Below, one piece after another: positions 10,480 to 19,881 of a stretch of 41,203 nt of DNA. Where the stretch lies: assembly GCA_008000375.1 (NCBI GenBank), contig SMOI01000063.1, positions 1 to 41,203 on the forward strand, given 5' to 3'. The DNA is from Poteriospumella lacustris. Its lineage: Eukaryota; Sar; Chrysophyceae; Chromulinales; Dinobryaceae. The translations under genes and the position numbers were made by a program. The notes under the pieces are model-generated. The model made no database searches, was not told the origin of the DNA, and saw only the letters and a list, made by a program, of their open reading frames with translations. Position 1 is the stretch's first letter. Each line of letters opens with the position of its first letter.

Positions 10480-11845
10480 ATGGGACAGATACATACCAAG
10501 ACTGCGCCATCAACGGAAATCACTGCATCAATTGAAGTAATTGGTGAGAGACTTCATATGAGTGACACCAATTTTGTTGCTCTACCGCCTTTGTTGAACA
10601 ATGCTTCGAGGATCGCTTCATATTCAGCCGTTTAACTCGTTTCCTGCGACAAGTCCAACGTTGAATCCTGCCCTTGCGAACTCTACTCACCATGTTCAAG
10701 AAGAAGAAGAAGAAAGTTTACTATATAAGCGACGATACATCTGGGCACCGATAGTTGGAGTTTTGTTGGGTCTGATCTTCTTATACGTTGCCGGATGGGC
10801 CGTGTACGTGACTCTGCGGCGTCTTCACGTTATCCGTCACCCACGGCCGACCAATTTTGAACCTTTCAAAGAACCAAAGCCACACCAAAACAGTCGACGG
10901 ATAAGAAGGGCGCTGACTGGTGCTATGGATAAAAGTAGATCCTGGGGCTTCGTTTCAACTAGCAGCTATTCCGCAGGCGATATGTCTTCGACAGAAACAA
11001 AAGTGAAAGTGGCCTCCAAGCTAAGAGGAAAGCCGAGACAATCGCCGACGCGGTCCACAGAGTCAAAAGAGTCGTCGCCCAGTACCTTTGCATCGAGGGG
11101 TGTGCGGTTGCTTATATCGTCGTCGCCGAAAACCAAGCCGAGGAAGCATCATCACAAGCCGCGTGGCCGTTATAGGGGACGCACCACAAGCGAGCACAAC
11201 ATGCGAATGAGAGAATTAAATGAGATGACAAGAGTGGGAAGGTCTTTGTCGCATGATTTACACGAGAATGACGATGAACTCGATCACAGCAGTGAAAGTG
11301 AGCATGATTACGACAGCAATGCATCGGAGGGAGATTACAGTCTTGACGGCAGTCCTGCGCATTCCTCGAAGAAGATATCTCGGCAATTTGGCGGAGAGAA
11401 CATCGTCGCAACCCACAGTCTACGAGAATCAGATCTTTATCGGTCGATAGATGCATCCACTTCACCGGAAGTGCGTGACGTTGGCCCTTACGATGCAGCA
11501 GCTGGGGGTGACGAGCAACCAGCTCCCGTCAATGGTGACGGTAATTCAAGGGCTGCTCGGCTTTCATCGAGGCGTTTTATGTCTGAATCATCTTCGTCAT
11601 CTATTTCCATCAAGTTGAGTGAGGGAGACTTCACTGACGACGATGTGGTCCTCAGTCGACGTGACGAACAAGTCCAGAGCACATCTTTGAACGCCCGCAG
11701 CGAAGAAGCCGTTCTGGAATGGAACACCATTTATTCGAATGAAGAAACTATTGTCGACAAAGCATTGTCATCGAAACGCCCCTCAACGGCGACACCGATC
11801 AAGACAACACCAGCAACTGAGGCCTTTCTTGGATTTAGGCTTTGA
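10480..11845 (+). CDS. Single-pass membrane protein with long disordered cytosolic tail; start uncertain
   Basis: Family not recognised. Two gene models are possible. Model A: exon 1 10480-10543 (MGQIHTKT...), intron 10544-10610 (GTGAGAG...TTCGAG, 67 nt), exon 2 10611-11845, giving 432 aa in frame; the N-terminus MGQIHT would fit N-myristoylation. Model B: unspliced start at 10601, 414 aa, with 10480-10635 as an overlapping upstream ORF of 51 codons. I prefer A because of the strong donor and the pyrimidine-rich 3' end. Both forms have a short acidic stretch (EEEEE), one membrane segment (WAPIVGVLLGLIFLYVAGWA, near residue 66-85 in model A) and then an Arg-rich stretch. By the positive-inside rule the tail is cytosolic. 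The roughly 330-residue tail is Ser/Arg/Asp/Glu-rich and disordered, with many possible phosphorylation sites. A sequon (NST) lies in the lumenal part. Confidence 0.65.
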
Positions 11846-12483
11846 TGCAGGCCCTCAGTGTTGATATACATATATTTGCTGTGAGGGGCGTTTCCTCTCG
11901 GCAGCTTTTTTTCTTTTTTACTGCGTGCTTTTATTGTACATTTTATCCTACGTGTTGTAGATATCCGGTCGATGTGTAGTATACTTCGACTGGGTTCTCG
12001 TGGTGGTTGCGTTGCATGTTGCGTCTCATCAGGTATATTCCATATTGTCCATGTTCTCCTGCTACTATTGAGATTGGCGTTCGACCCGAGTGTACCATTG
12101 AGCGCGTCGTAGAGAGTGGTGTGGTATATTGTCGTTTCTGCGAACTGTAATCCGTTGATCATTAGCCCTTTTTCCCCTTCCGTTGATCATGAGCCTTTTT
12201 TTCCCTTCCACAATTGATATCTACAGATCCCATGCATAGACTGTTACAGCATACTCTCGCCTGGTTAGCAGTGCACCTGACGTCCCTTTTTGCCGTACAG
12301 GTGCAGCACGGCACCACCCACCTGCTCGAACTTTCAGAGCTATTTTTGACTACTTTCCATCGTGGTCGCCGTCAACTTTGCACTGGTTTCCTGCGGCGGC
12401 TGTCGGCTGCAGAAGTCGTTCGCAGTCTCAACAAGACAAACGAGTCTCGTTGATATACCCAACCTGTGTAGGAGATATACACA
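11846..12483. other. Intergenic region and left promoter of SLY1 (diverged part)
   Basis: Holds the 3' UTR of the membrane-protein gene and the promoter of the left SLY1 copy. From about 12376 to 12483 it is alignable, with gaps, to the reverse complement of 18260-18377. The shared blocks include CTTTGCACTGGTTTCCTG and GGAGATATA. No further gene seen. Confidence 0.5.
12152..12207 (+). repeat. Imperfect tandem duplication of a 28-bp unit
   Basis: Units 12152-12179 and 12180-12207 both start CCGTTGATCAT and end in a T/C-rich run. They differ at about three positions. Confidence 0.8.
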
Positions 12484-12654
12484 AGATTCTGTTCCGCAGT
12501 GGTGTTGTCCGGTTCAGGGTTGATTCGGTCGAGATTGATTGGTGGAATTGTTTGATTCGTTCGGTTAGCGAGGAAAGTGATTCGTTCGCGGCAGTTTGTT
12601 GTTTGATTTGAGAGTCCAACTACCTATTCACATATCGGACGAGAGCAAAGAGCG

Positions 12655-15187
12655 ATGCAGAGTTTACGCGACAAGGAAACGCAGTTGCTGGGCAAGATGC
12701 TAACGATCGCATCGACCGCGGGGCCGGGACATCTGTCCGCCGCGGGCGACTTCAGCGAGCAGTGGAAGGTGCTGATCTACGACCAGGACGGACGTGACAT
12801 CATTTCTCCGTTGTTGAATGTGGGGGCGCTCCGACAGAAGGGTGTGACGCTGCATCTTCAGGTAGGCATGAGCATGGGAGCAGCGCCTGGTCGCGAGTGA
12901 AGGACGTTCGTCGCTGACGAACGATGCTGTGCGATGTGTAGCTGCACAGCGAGCGCGAACCGATTCCAGACGCACCGGTGGTGTATTTCGTGCGACCGAC
13001 AGAGGCGAATGTGAAGCGCATCGCAGACGATTGTGCGAAGCAGGTGAGTGTGCGCCCAGTGTCGTCCGATGTGCGCTCTGCCGCGTCACAGCTGTCTAAC
13101 CGATGTGACTGTATGGCCGTTTGTCCATGCAGCTGTATCGCACGGCGTATGTGCATTTCATCTCTCGGGTGGAGCGACCGATCTTGGAGAAGTTCGCACA
13201 GGAGCTGGTGGCGACGAACAGCGTGTCGATGGTGGCGAAGATCTTCGACCAGTACCTGGACGTGATCGCGCTGGAGCCGTCGCTGTTCTCGCTGAACATC
13301 AAGGACGCGTTTTCGCTGTACAACAATCCGTCGCTGAACGAGACGCAGATTCGGTAGGTACCGCGTAGACACGTGATGTGGGTGCGGCGGGCGGCAGAGC
13401 GTGACGAACGTGTGTCTGTGTCTGTGTCTGTGTCTGTCTGTAGGGCGTTCATGACGCGAGTAGCGACAGGGCTGTTGTCGACGGTCCGCGTGACGGGAGC
13501 GCTGCCGATCATCAGGTAAGGCGGATCGCGTGGAGGATGCCGATGTGTGCACCGAGAGCTGAGACTGAGCGTGTCTGTGTGTGCTGTGCGGTGTGCGGTG
13601 TGGGTGGACAGAGCGCCTCCCGGCGGAGCGGCGGAGATGTTGGCGCGGGAGTTCAACACGCTGCTGCGAGAGAACATCTCGGTACGGGGACCAGCGCAGG
13701 CGCTGTTCGAGGACTGTCTGGTGCAGGACCGAGCGCGGCCGCTGATGTTGATTCTGGACCGCACGAACGACCTGTTTCCGATCCTGCAGCACACGTCGAC
13801 GTACCAGGCGCTGGTGAGCGACCTGTTGGACTTCAAGCTGAACCGCGTGACGATCGAGGTGCCGGACAAGGCGACGTCGGCGACGGCGACGAAGAAGAAG
13901 ACGTACGACCTGAACACGCAGTCGGACCACTTCCTGCATCGGTTCGCGGCGGTGCCGTTCCCCGAGGCGGTGGAGAACAACGAGAAAGAACTGGCGGACA
14001 TTTCGCAGTTGGAGGCGTCGCTACGGTCGAAGCAACCGAGTGGGTTCGACGAGAGTGCGGCGTTGAGTGCGGCGGCAGTACCGTCGGGTCGCGCGAAAGA
14101 CCTGTCGGCGGCGCTGGAGTCGCTGCCGGAGATCCTGCAGCGCAAGCAGACGCTGGAGACGCACACGAACCTGATGCAGGCGATCATGAAGCAGATCGCG
14201 TCGCGGGACATTCCGTCGTTCTTCGAGCTGGAGCAGTCGCTGTTCACGACGGGCGTCCGCAGTATGGACCGCAACGCGGTGCTGGCGCTGCTGCGCGATG
14301 GGTCGAAGGGGTCGCTGCACGACAAGGCGCGGCTGTTGGTGATTCTGGCGGTGCTGGGCGACCCGCACAGTCTGTCGAAGGTGGGCGCGGAGGAGTACGA
14401 CACGGCGTTGCAGCAGGGGTGTGCGGCGATGACGGCGCCGGTCGCGACGACGACGTCGGAGGCGAGCGGCGGCGGGTCGACGTCGGCGAGCGGTCCGCCG
14501 TCGCCGGCGGTGATCGCGCTGACGTTGTCGGCGGTGCACTTCTTGCGCCGGATGTTGTCACTGCAGCAGCAGTCGTCGTCGTTCGGCAGCGGCGGGGCGG
14601 CGTTCGGACAGTCGCAGTCGAGCGGACTGCAGTCGTTCTTCACGTCGCGTGCGGCGTCGCTGTTCGCGAAGGCGACGGCGTTCTTCACCAAGTTCACGCC
14701 GTACTACGTCACCCGCGTGGCGCACACGTTGGCGGAGGGTCGCGGCGGAGCGGAGGACGAGACGTTCCTGACGCTGGACCCGCGCTCGGTGACGCATCCG
14801 AACGGCTGGTACGGCCCGGTGTCGAGCAGCGGCGGGGCGGCGAGCGGCGTGGACAGCGCGGTGAGCGGCGTGAGTCGGTTCGCCGACGTGATCGTGTTCG
14901 TGCTGGGCGGCGGCTCGTACTCGGAGTACTACAACTTGCAGGAGTTGGTGGTGCAAGATGCGGGCCGCCTGGTGACGGGCGGAGGCAGCGGGGCGCGGGA
15001 GAACTCGAGTGGCGCCGGCGGAGGCTCCGGCGGAGGAGCGGGCAGTAGCAGCAGCGCGGCGAGTGGCGGCAGTGCAGCAGGGATGGCCACACTGCGGTCG
15101 GTGCTGTACGGCACGACGGACCTGCTGTCTGGCGACGACTTCGTGCGGCAGATCGAGACGATGGTCGCGGCGACGCCGGGCAAGTGA
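12655..15187 (+). CDS. SLY1: Sly1 / SCFD1-type SM protein (left copy), five exons, 725 aa
   Basis: Sec1/Munc18-family protein that binds syntaxin-5/Sed5-type SNAREs and promotes fusion in ER-Golgi traffic. Exons: 12655-12861, 12942-13043, 13133-13353, 13444-13515, 13612-15187; introns 80, 89, 90 and 96 nt, all GT-AG and in frame. Sly1 hallmarks seen: N-terminal LRDKETQLLGKML, VYFVRPTEANVKRI, the GAAEML block that opens the large exon, and LDRTNDLFPILQHTSTYQAL with DLLDFKLNRV. At about 725 aa it is longer than typical Sly1 (roughly 640-670). The excess sits in Gly/Ser-rich loops after about residue 460 and at the C-terminus. Codon use is extreme: GCG, GTG, CTG, TCG, ACG, AAG and GAG dominate, unlike the neighbouring genes. 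The predicted protein is identical to the right copy. It points towards its twin, stop codons 326 bp apart. Confidence 0.95.
13412..13435 (+). repeat. GTGTCT microsatellite, 4 units, in SLY1 intron 3 (left copy)
   Basis: Four units close to the 3' splice site of intron 3. The right copy has 11 units at the same place (17266-17331). Confidence 0.9.
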
Positions 15188-15513
15188 GACGGCGGTGGGT
15201 GGGCGTGCTTCAGTGTGTAATATACCTTCAAATAGCTCTCTTGGTGTCTAATGGCGGTGTTTCAGTGGGGATTGTAGCGACAGAGGAGCTCTGAGCGCAA
15301 CAGTGTCGGAGCCAATGCGGGTTACGCCGGTGATATCTGTTCCACGCGGTGGCAGAGAAGGCGTCTGTCTGTTTTCGTTGGTTCACTCCACTCTGTGCGC
15401 TGAGATCGTCGGCTGTCGTCGCGTTTCCTCCCACCACAGCCACGCGCAGACGTCAAGAAAGGTTATTTAGAATACTATGTTACACCGACACTGCACGCCC
15501 ACCCACCGCCGTC
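15188..15513. other. Spacer between convergent SLY1 copies
   Basis: The centre of the palindrome. Bases 15209-15492 lie outside the near-identical arms. The left half (15209 to about 15310) still aligns imperfectly with the reverse complement of the right half (about 15395-15492): GTGTAATATA with GTGTAACATA, and TGAGCGCAACAGTG with CAGCGCACAGAGTG. These are presumably the diverged 3' UTRs of the two copies. Confidence 0.6.
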
Positions 15514-18088
15514 TCACTTGCCCGGCGTCGCCGCGACCATCGTCTCGATCTGCCGCACGAAGTCGTCGCCAGACAGCAGGTCCGTCGTGCCGTACAGCAC
15601 CGACCGCAGTGTGGCCATCCCTGCTGCACTGCCGCCACTCGCCGCGCTGCTGCTACTGCCCGCTCCTCCGCCGGAGCCTCCGCCGGCGCCACTCGAGTTC
15701 TCCCGCGCCCCGCTGCCTCCGCCCGTCACCAGGCGGCCCGCATCTTGCACCACCAACTCCTGCAAGTTGTAGTACTCCGAGTACGAGCCGCCGCCCAGCA
15801 CGAACACGATCACGTCGGCGAACCGACTCACGCCGCTCACCGCGCTGTCCACGCCGCTCGCCGCCCCGCCGCTGCTCGACACCGGGCCGTACCAGCCGTT
15901 CGGATGCGTCACCGAGCGCGGGTCCAGCGTCAGGAACGTCTCGTCCTCCGCTCCGCCGCGACCCTCCGCCAACGTGTGCGCCACGCGGGTGACGTAGTAC
16001 GGCGTGAACTTGGTGAAGAACGCCGTCGCCTTCGCGAACAGCGACGCCGCACGCGACGTGAAGAACGACTGCAGTCCGCTCGACTGCGACTGTCCGAACG
16101 CCGCCCCGCCGCTGCCGAACGACGACGACTGCTGCTGCAGTGACAACATCCGGCGCAAGAAGTGCACCGCCGACAACGTCAGCGCGATCACCGCCGGCGA
16201 CGGCGGACCGCTCGCCGACGTCGACCCGCCGCCGCTCGCCTCCGACGTCGTCGTCGCGACCGGCGCCGTCATCGCCGCACACCCCTGCTGCAACGCCGTG
16301 TCGTACTCCTCCGCGCCCACCTTCGACAGACTGTGCGGGTCGCCCAGCACCGCCAGAATCACCAACAGCCGCGCCTTGTCGTGCAGCGACCCCTTCGACC
16401 CATCGCGCAGCAGCGCCAGCACCGCGTTGCGGTCCATACTGCGGACGCCCGTCGTGAACAGCGACTGCTCCAGCTCGAAGAACGACGGAATGTCCCGCGA
16501 CGCGATCTGCTTCATGATCGCCTGCATCAGGTTCGTGTGCGTCTCCAGCGTCTGCTTGCGCTGCAGGATCTCCGGCAGCGACTCCAGCGCCGCCGACAGG
16601 TCTTTCGCGCGACCCGACGGTACTGCCGCCGCACTCAACGCCGCACTCTCGTCGAACCCACTCGGTTGCTTCGACCGTAGCGACGCCTCCAACTGCGAAA
16701 TGTCCGCCAGTTCTTTCTCGTTGTTCTCCACCGCCTCGGGGAACGGCACCGCCGCGAACCGATGCAGGAAGTGGTCCGACTGCGTGTTCAGGTCGTACGT
16801 CTTCTTCTTCGTCGCCGTCGCCGACGTCGCCTTGTCCGGCACCTCGATCGTCACGCGGTTCAGCTTGAAGTCCAACAGGTCGCTCACCAGCGCCTGGTAC
16901 GTCGACGTGTGCTGCAGGATCGGAAACAGGTCGTTCGTGCGGTCCAGAATCAACATCAGCGGCCGCGCTCGGTCCTGCACCAGACAGTCCTCGAACAGCG
17001 CCTGCGCTGGTCCCCGTACCGAGATGTTCTCTCGCAGCAGCGTGTTGAACTCCCGCGCCAACATCTCCGCCGCTCCGCCGGGAGGCGCTCTGTCCACCCA
17101 CACCGCACACCGCACAGCACACACAGACACGCTCAGTCTCAGCTCTCGGTGCACACATCGGCATCCTCCACGCGATCCGCCTTACCTGATGATCGGCAGC
17201 GCTCCCGTCACGCGGACCGTCGACAACAACCCCGTTGCTACTCGCGTCATGAACGCCCTACAGACAGACACAGACACAGACACAGACACAGACACAGACA
17301 CAGACACAGACACAGACACAGACACAGACACACGTTCGTCACGCTCTGCCGCCCGCCGCACCCACATCACGTGTCTACGCGGTACCTACCGAATCTGCGT
17401 CTCGTTCAGCGACGGATTGTTGTACAGCGAAAACGCGTCCTTGATGTTCAGCGAGAACAGCGACGGCTCCAGCGCGATCACGTCCAGGTACTGGTCGAAG
17501 ATCTTCGCCACCATCGACACGCTGTTCGTCGCCACCAGCTCCTGTGCGAACTTCTCCAAGATCGGTCGCTCCACCCGAGAGATGAAATGCACATACGCCG
17601 TGCGATACAGCTGCATGGACAAACGGCCATACAGTCACATCGGTTAGACAGCTGTGACGCGGCAGAGCGCACATCGGACGACACTGGGCGCACACTCACC
17701 TGCTTCGCACAATCGTCTGCGATGCGCTTCACATTCGCCTCTGTCGGTCGCACGAAATACACCACCGGTGCGTCTGGAATCGGTTCGCGCTCGCTGTGCA
17801 GCTACACATCGCACAGCATCGTTCGTCAGCGACGAACGTCCTTCACTCGCGACCAGGCGCTGCTCCCATGCTCATGCCTACCTGAAGATGCAGCGTCACA
17901 CCCTTCTGTCGGAGCGCCCCCACATTCAACAACGGAGAAATGATGTCACGTCCGTCCTGGTCGTAGATCAGCACCTTCCACTGCTCGCTGAAGTCGCCCG
18001 CGGCGGACAGATGTCCCGGCCCCGCGGTCGATGCGATCGTTAGCATCTTGCCCAGCAACTGCGTTTCCTTGTCGCGTAAACTCTGCAT
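15514..18088 (-). CDS. SLY1: Sly1 / SCFD1-type SM protein (right copy), five exons, 725 aa
   Basis: Mirror-image copy of the gene at 12655-15187 with the same function and the same predicted protein. Exons: 18088-17882, 17801-17700, 17610-17390, 17257-17186, 17089-15514. All splice sites match the left copy. Intron 3 (17389-17258) is 132 nt instead of 90 because of the expanded repeat. Exon 4 differs from the left copy by three silent changes (Ala, Thr and Leu codons at 17236, 17233, 17229). Both copies look intact, so this is a functional pair rather than a gene and a pseudogene. The promoters (outside 12484 and 18259) have diverged, so the copies may be expressed differently. Convergent transcription with the twin would give complementary RNAs if either transcript read through. 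Confidence 0.95.
17266..17331 (-). repeat. GTGTCT microsatellite, 11 units, in SLY1 intron 3 (right copy)
   Basis: 66 bp, reading AGACAC on the plus strand, next to the intron 3 acceptor. Seven units longer than the left copy. It accounts for the entire length difference between the palindrome arms. Confidence 0.9.
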
Positions 18089-18259
18089 CGCTCTTTGCTC
18101 TCGTCCGATATGTGAATAGGTAGTTGGACTCTCAAATCAAACAACAAACTGCCGCGAACGAATCACTTTCCTCGCTAACCGAACGAATCAAACAATTCCA
18201 CCAATCAATCTCGACCGAATCAACCCTGAACCGGACAACACCACTGCGGAACAGAATCT

Positions 18260-18666
18260 GTGTGGTAATATATCTCCCATACATACAGGAAAGCAATGAA
18301 GCAATCCAACTGCTCTGCTGTCTGCTGTTTCTGCAGGTGCTGAAGGCGCGCCGCAGCTACAGGAAACCAGTGCAAAGTAGCCGGTGAAGTCAACGAGGCC
18401 TAAAGATAGCGTTGCATGCGAGAAAAAGTGATGACGACGCACGCGATGACGACGATGGTGGCAGTCAACCCCTGCGCACCTCCCAACCCACCGGAGGTTC
18501 GACACTTCTGCCTTGCACATTCTTCGAACTTCAACAAATGCCACCAGGTTGGGTGGGAAGTTTATGGGTTGTCTCACAATTCAAATAGATCGTTTTTATC
18601 TGATTCATTTGGTGATTATTTTGTTTTTATTCTATCATTTCTTGTGGATTCAACGTTTGTGCAACA
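18260..18666. other. Divergent promoter region between right SLY1 copy and DGAT2
   Basis: Bases 18260-18377 align imperfectly with the left SLY1 promoter (reverse complement of 12376-12483). The remainder is unrelated to the left flank and should carry the DGAT2 promoter. No gene is seen. Confidence 0.5.
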
Positions 18667-19632
18667 ATGACGTCACGCATTGAACAGAAGATCGCCATGA
18701 AGCCCATGGCTTGGCATCGCCATGCTATCGCATATGTTACCTTGGGTTTCTTGTCTGGATGGTACTACTTTTTGATCATCTTGTATCCTGTTTTGATTGT
18801 TGCTCTTCTTCGGGGTTCTCTGATTGCTGGTGCCATCCTCGCCTTCTTCATCTTTCTGACCGTCATTCCACTTCCAAAGTCGCACTGGAATGCGTTTATG
18901 TACGGATACCTCTTCGAGATCTGGAGAGAGTATTTTCAATTCGAATTTGATATGTCAGCTGTTCAAGGAAAGCTCACTGATGACAAGAAGTTCATGTTCT
19001 TTGAATATCCTCATGGTATCTTTCCGATGGGACAGTTCGTGTCGGCATCGGTCATTCGCGAGGTGAGCCCCAACAAGATGATCTGCGGAACTGCAGCCGA
19101 TATAGTATTGAAGTTCCCTCTTATGCGCCAAATGATGGCCTGGATCGGCACACGTTCTGCTCAGCGGAAGAGTATTGCCAAGATCTACGAGGAAGGTCAT
19201 CATTGCGCCGTCTGTGTTGGTGGCATTGCGGAAATGTACCTAATCTCCCCGGAAAAAGAGGAAGTGTTTTTGCTGAAGAGAAAGAATACGGTGAGAACGG
19301 CTATTCAAGAAGGTGCCCATATTGTCCCTGCGTTTTTCTTCGGCAATACTCGGTTGTTCAACATTGCCGGGGCCTCGGGCTCTGATTCGTTTTTGTCACG
19401 ATTCAGTCGAAAGATTCGGGCGTCAATCGTTCTTTTCTATGGCCGAAATTACTTGCCTGTTCCTTTTCGTCATCCCATCAAAATGGCCTTTGGTGAAATT
19501 GTGGAGGTGAAGCAGAATGACAATCCTACCGACGAAGAAATCCAAGAGGTCATGGACCGCGTCAAGAAATCCATGGAGGCTGCGTATGAGAAAAGACCTG
19601 AATGGGAGAAGCGTCCTCTTGTGATCTCTTAA
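18667..19632 (+). CDS. Type-2 diacylglycerol acyltransferase family protein (DGAT2/MGAT), 321 aa
   Basis: Acyl-CoA-dependent acyltransferase of the ER membrane, expected to make triacylglycerol from diacylglycerol; some members use monoacylglycerol, sterol or wax alcohols. Single exon, with a start preceded by a T-rich leader. One long or two short hydrophobic segments occupy about residues 22-77 (for example LVALLRGSLIAGAILAFFIF-like sequence). The active-site motif reads EYPHGIFPMG near residue 114-123. The family motif is usually HPHG (animals, fungi) or EPHS (plants), so His-Gly is kept and the first residue is Tyr. Further family blocks are GGIAEMYL (near 186-193) and RKNTVRTAIQEGAHIVPAFF (near 205-224). 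Length is normal for the family. Substrate choice cannot be told from sequence. Confidence 0.9.
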   Translation: MTSRIEQKIAMKPMAWHRHAIAYVTLGFLSGWYYFLIILYPVLIVALLRGSLIAGAILAFFIFLTVIPLPKSHWNAFMYGYLFEIWREYFQFEFDMSAVQGKLTDDKKFMFFEYPHGIFPMGQFVSASVIREVSPNKMICGTAADIVLKFPLMRQMMAWIGTRSAQRKSIAKIYEEGHHCAVCVGGIAEMYLISPEKEEVFLLKRKNTVRTAIQEGAHIVPAFFFGNTRLFNIAGASGSDSFLSRFSRKIRASIVLFYGRNYLPVPFRHPIKMAFGEIVEVKQNDNPTDEEIQEVMDRVKKSMEAAYEKRPEWEKRPLVIS

Positions 19633-19881
19633 AAGTGCAATCATTTCTATGATTTGCACAGTTTTGTCATCCTCCAATTTTTGATGATGTGAACTAGTCA
19701 CATCGAAAATGCCATTGATAGTAATTTTAGATTGTCTATTACTTTCAACAGAACATTTCTCTTTGGTTGTAATTCAACTGGTTCTTCGTAACTGGAATAT
19801 CAAGATAGAAAAACTGCCAACCAAAGTAACAGGAAACAGGTAACAGGTAAATGTGGCAAGGTAAATGGTTTCGCCGTAAAA

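Larger units (their letters stand above)
12484..15208 (+). repeat. Left arm of large inverted repeat (palindrome)
   Basis: 2725 bp containing the 5' UTR, all five exons, all four introns and the first bases after the stop codon of SLY1. It is the reverse complement of 15493-18259. The two arm lengths differ by exactly 42 bp, which the repeat in intron 3 explains, so no other net length change exists. I found only three base differences (13465, 13468, 13472). The centre of the palindrome is near 15350, and the 284-bp spacer itself shows weak inverted homology. Confidence 0.95.
15493..18259 (-). repeat. Right arm of large inverted repeat (palindrome)
   Basis: 2767 bp, reverse complement of 12484-15208 except for 42 extra bp of hexanucleotide repeat and the base changes at 17229, 17233 and 17236. 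Beyond 18259, similarity to the left flank falls abruptly to scattered short blocks. Confidence 0.95.

Noticed and set aside
13537-15048. A 503-codon open frame overlapping the SLY1 large exon in another frame, plus long antisense frames (13096-14697, 12800-13939)
   Set aside because: These are by-products of the very GC-rich coding sequence, where stop codons are rare in other frames. Their translations are Arg/Gly/Val- or Arg/His-rich nonsense, while the Sly1 frame has clear family motifs.
13412-17331. GTGTCT repeats as a CRISPR-like or telomeric array
   Set aside because: A short 6-bp microsatellite without spacers inside an intron. It is not a telomere repeat of any type I know.
12484-18259. 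The palindrome as a transposon or viral inverted repeat
   Set aside because: The arms contain only a host SLY1 gene with introns. There is no transposase, no target-site duplication and no terminal repeat at 12484 or 18259.
12484-18259. Simple assembly artefact joining two haplotypes head to head
   Set aside because: Not excluded without reads, but less likely: flanks, promoters and both 3' UTRs differ strongly while introns are identical, the reverse of what two alleles would show.
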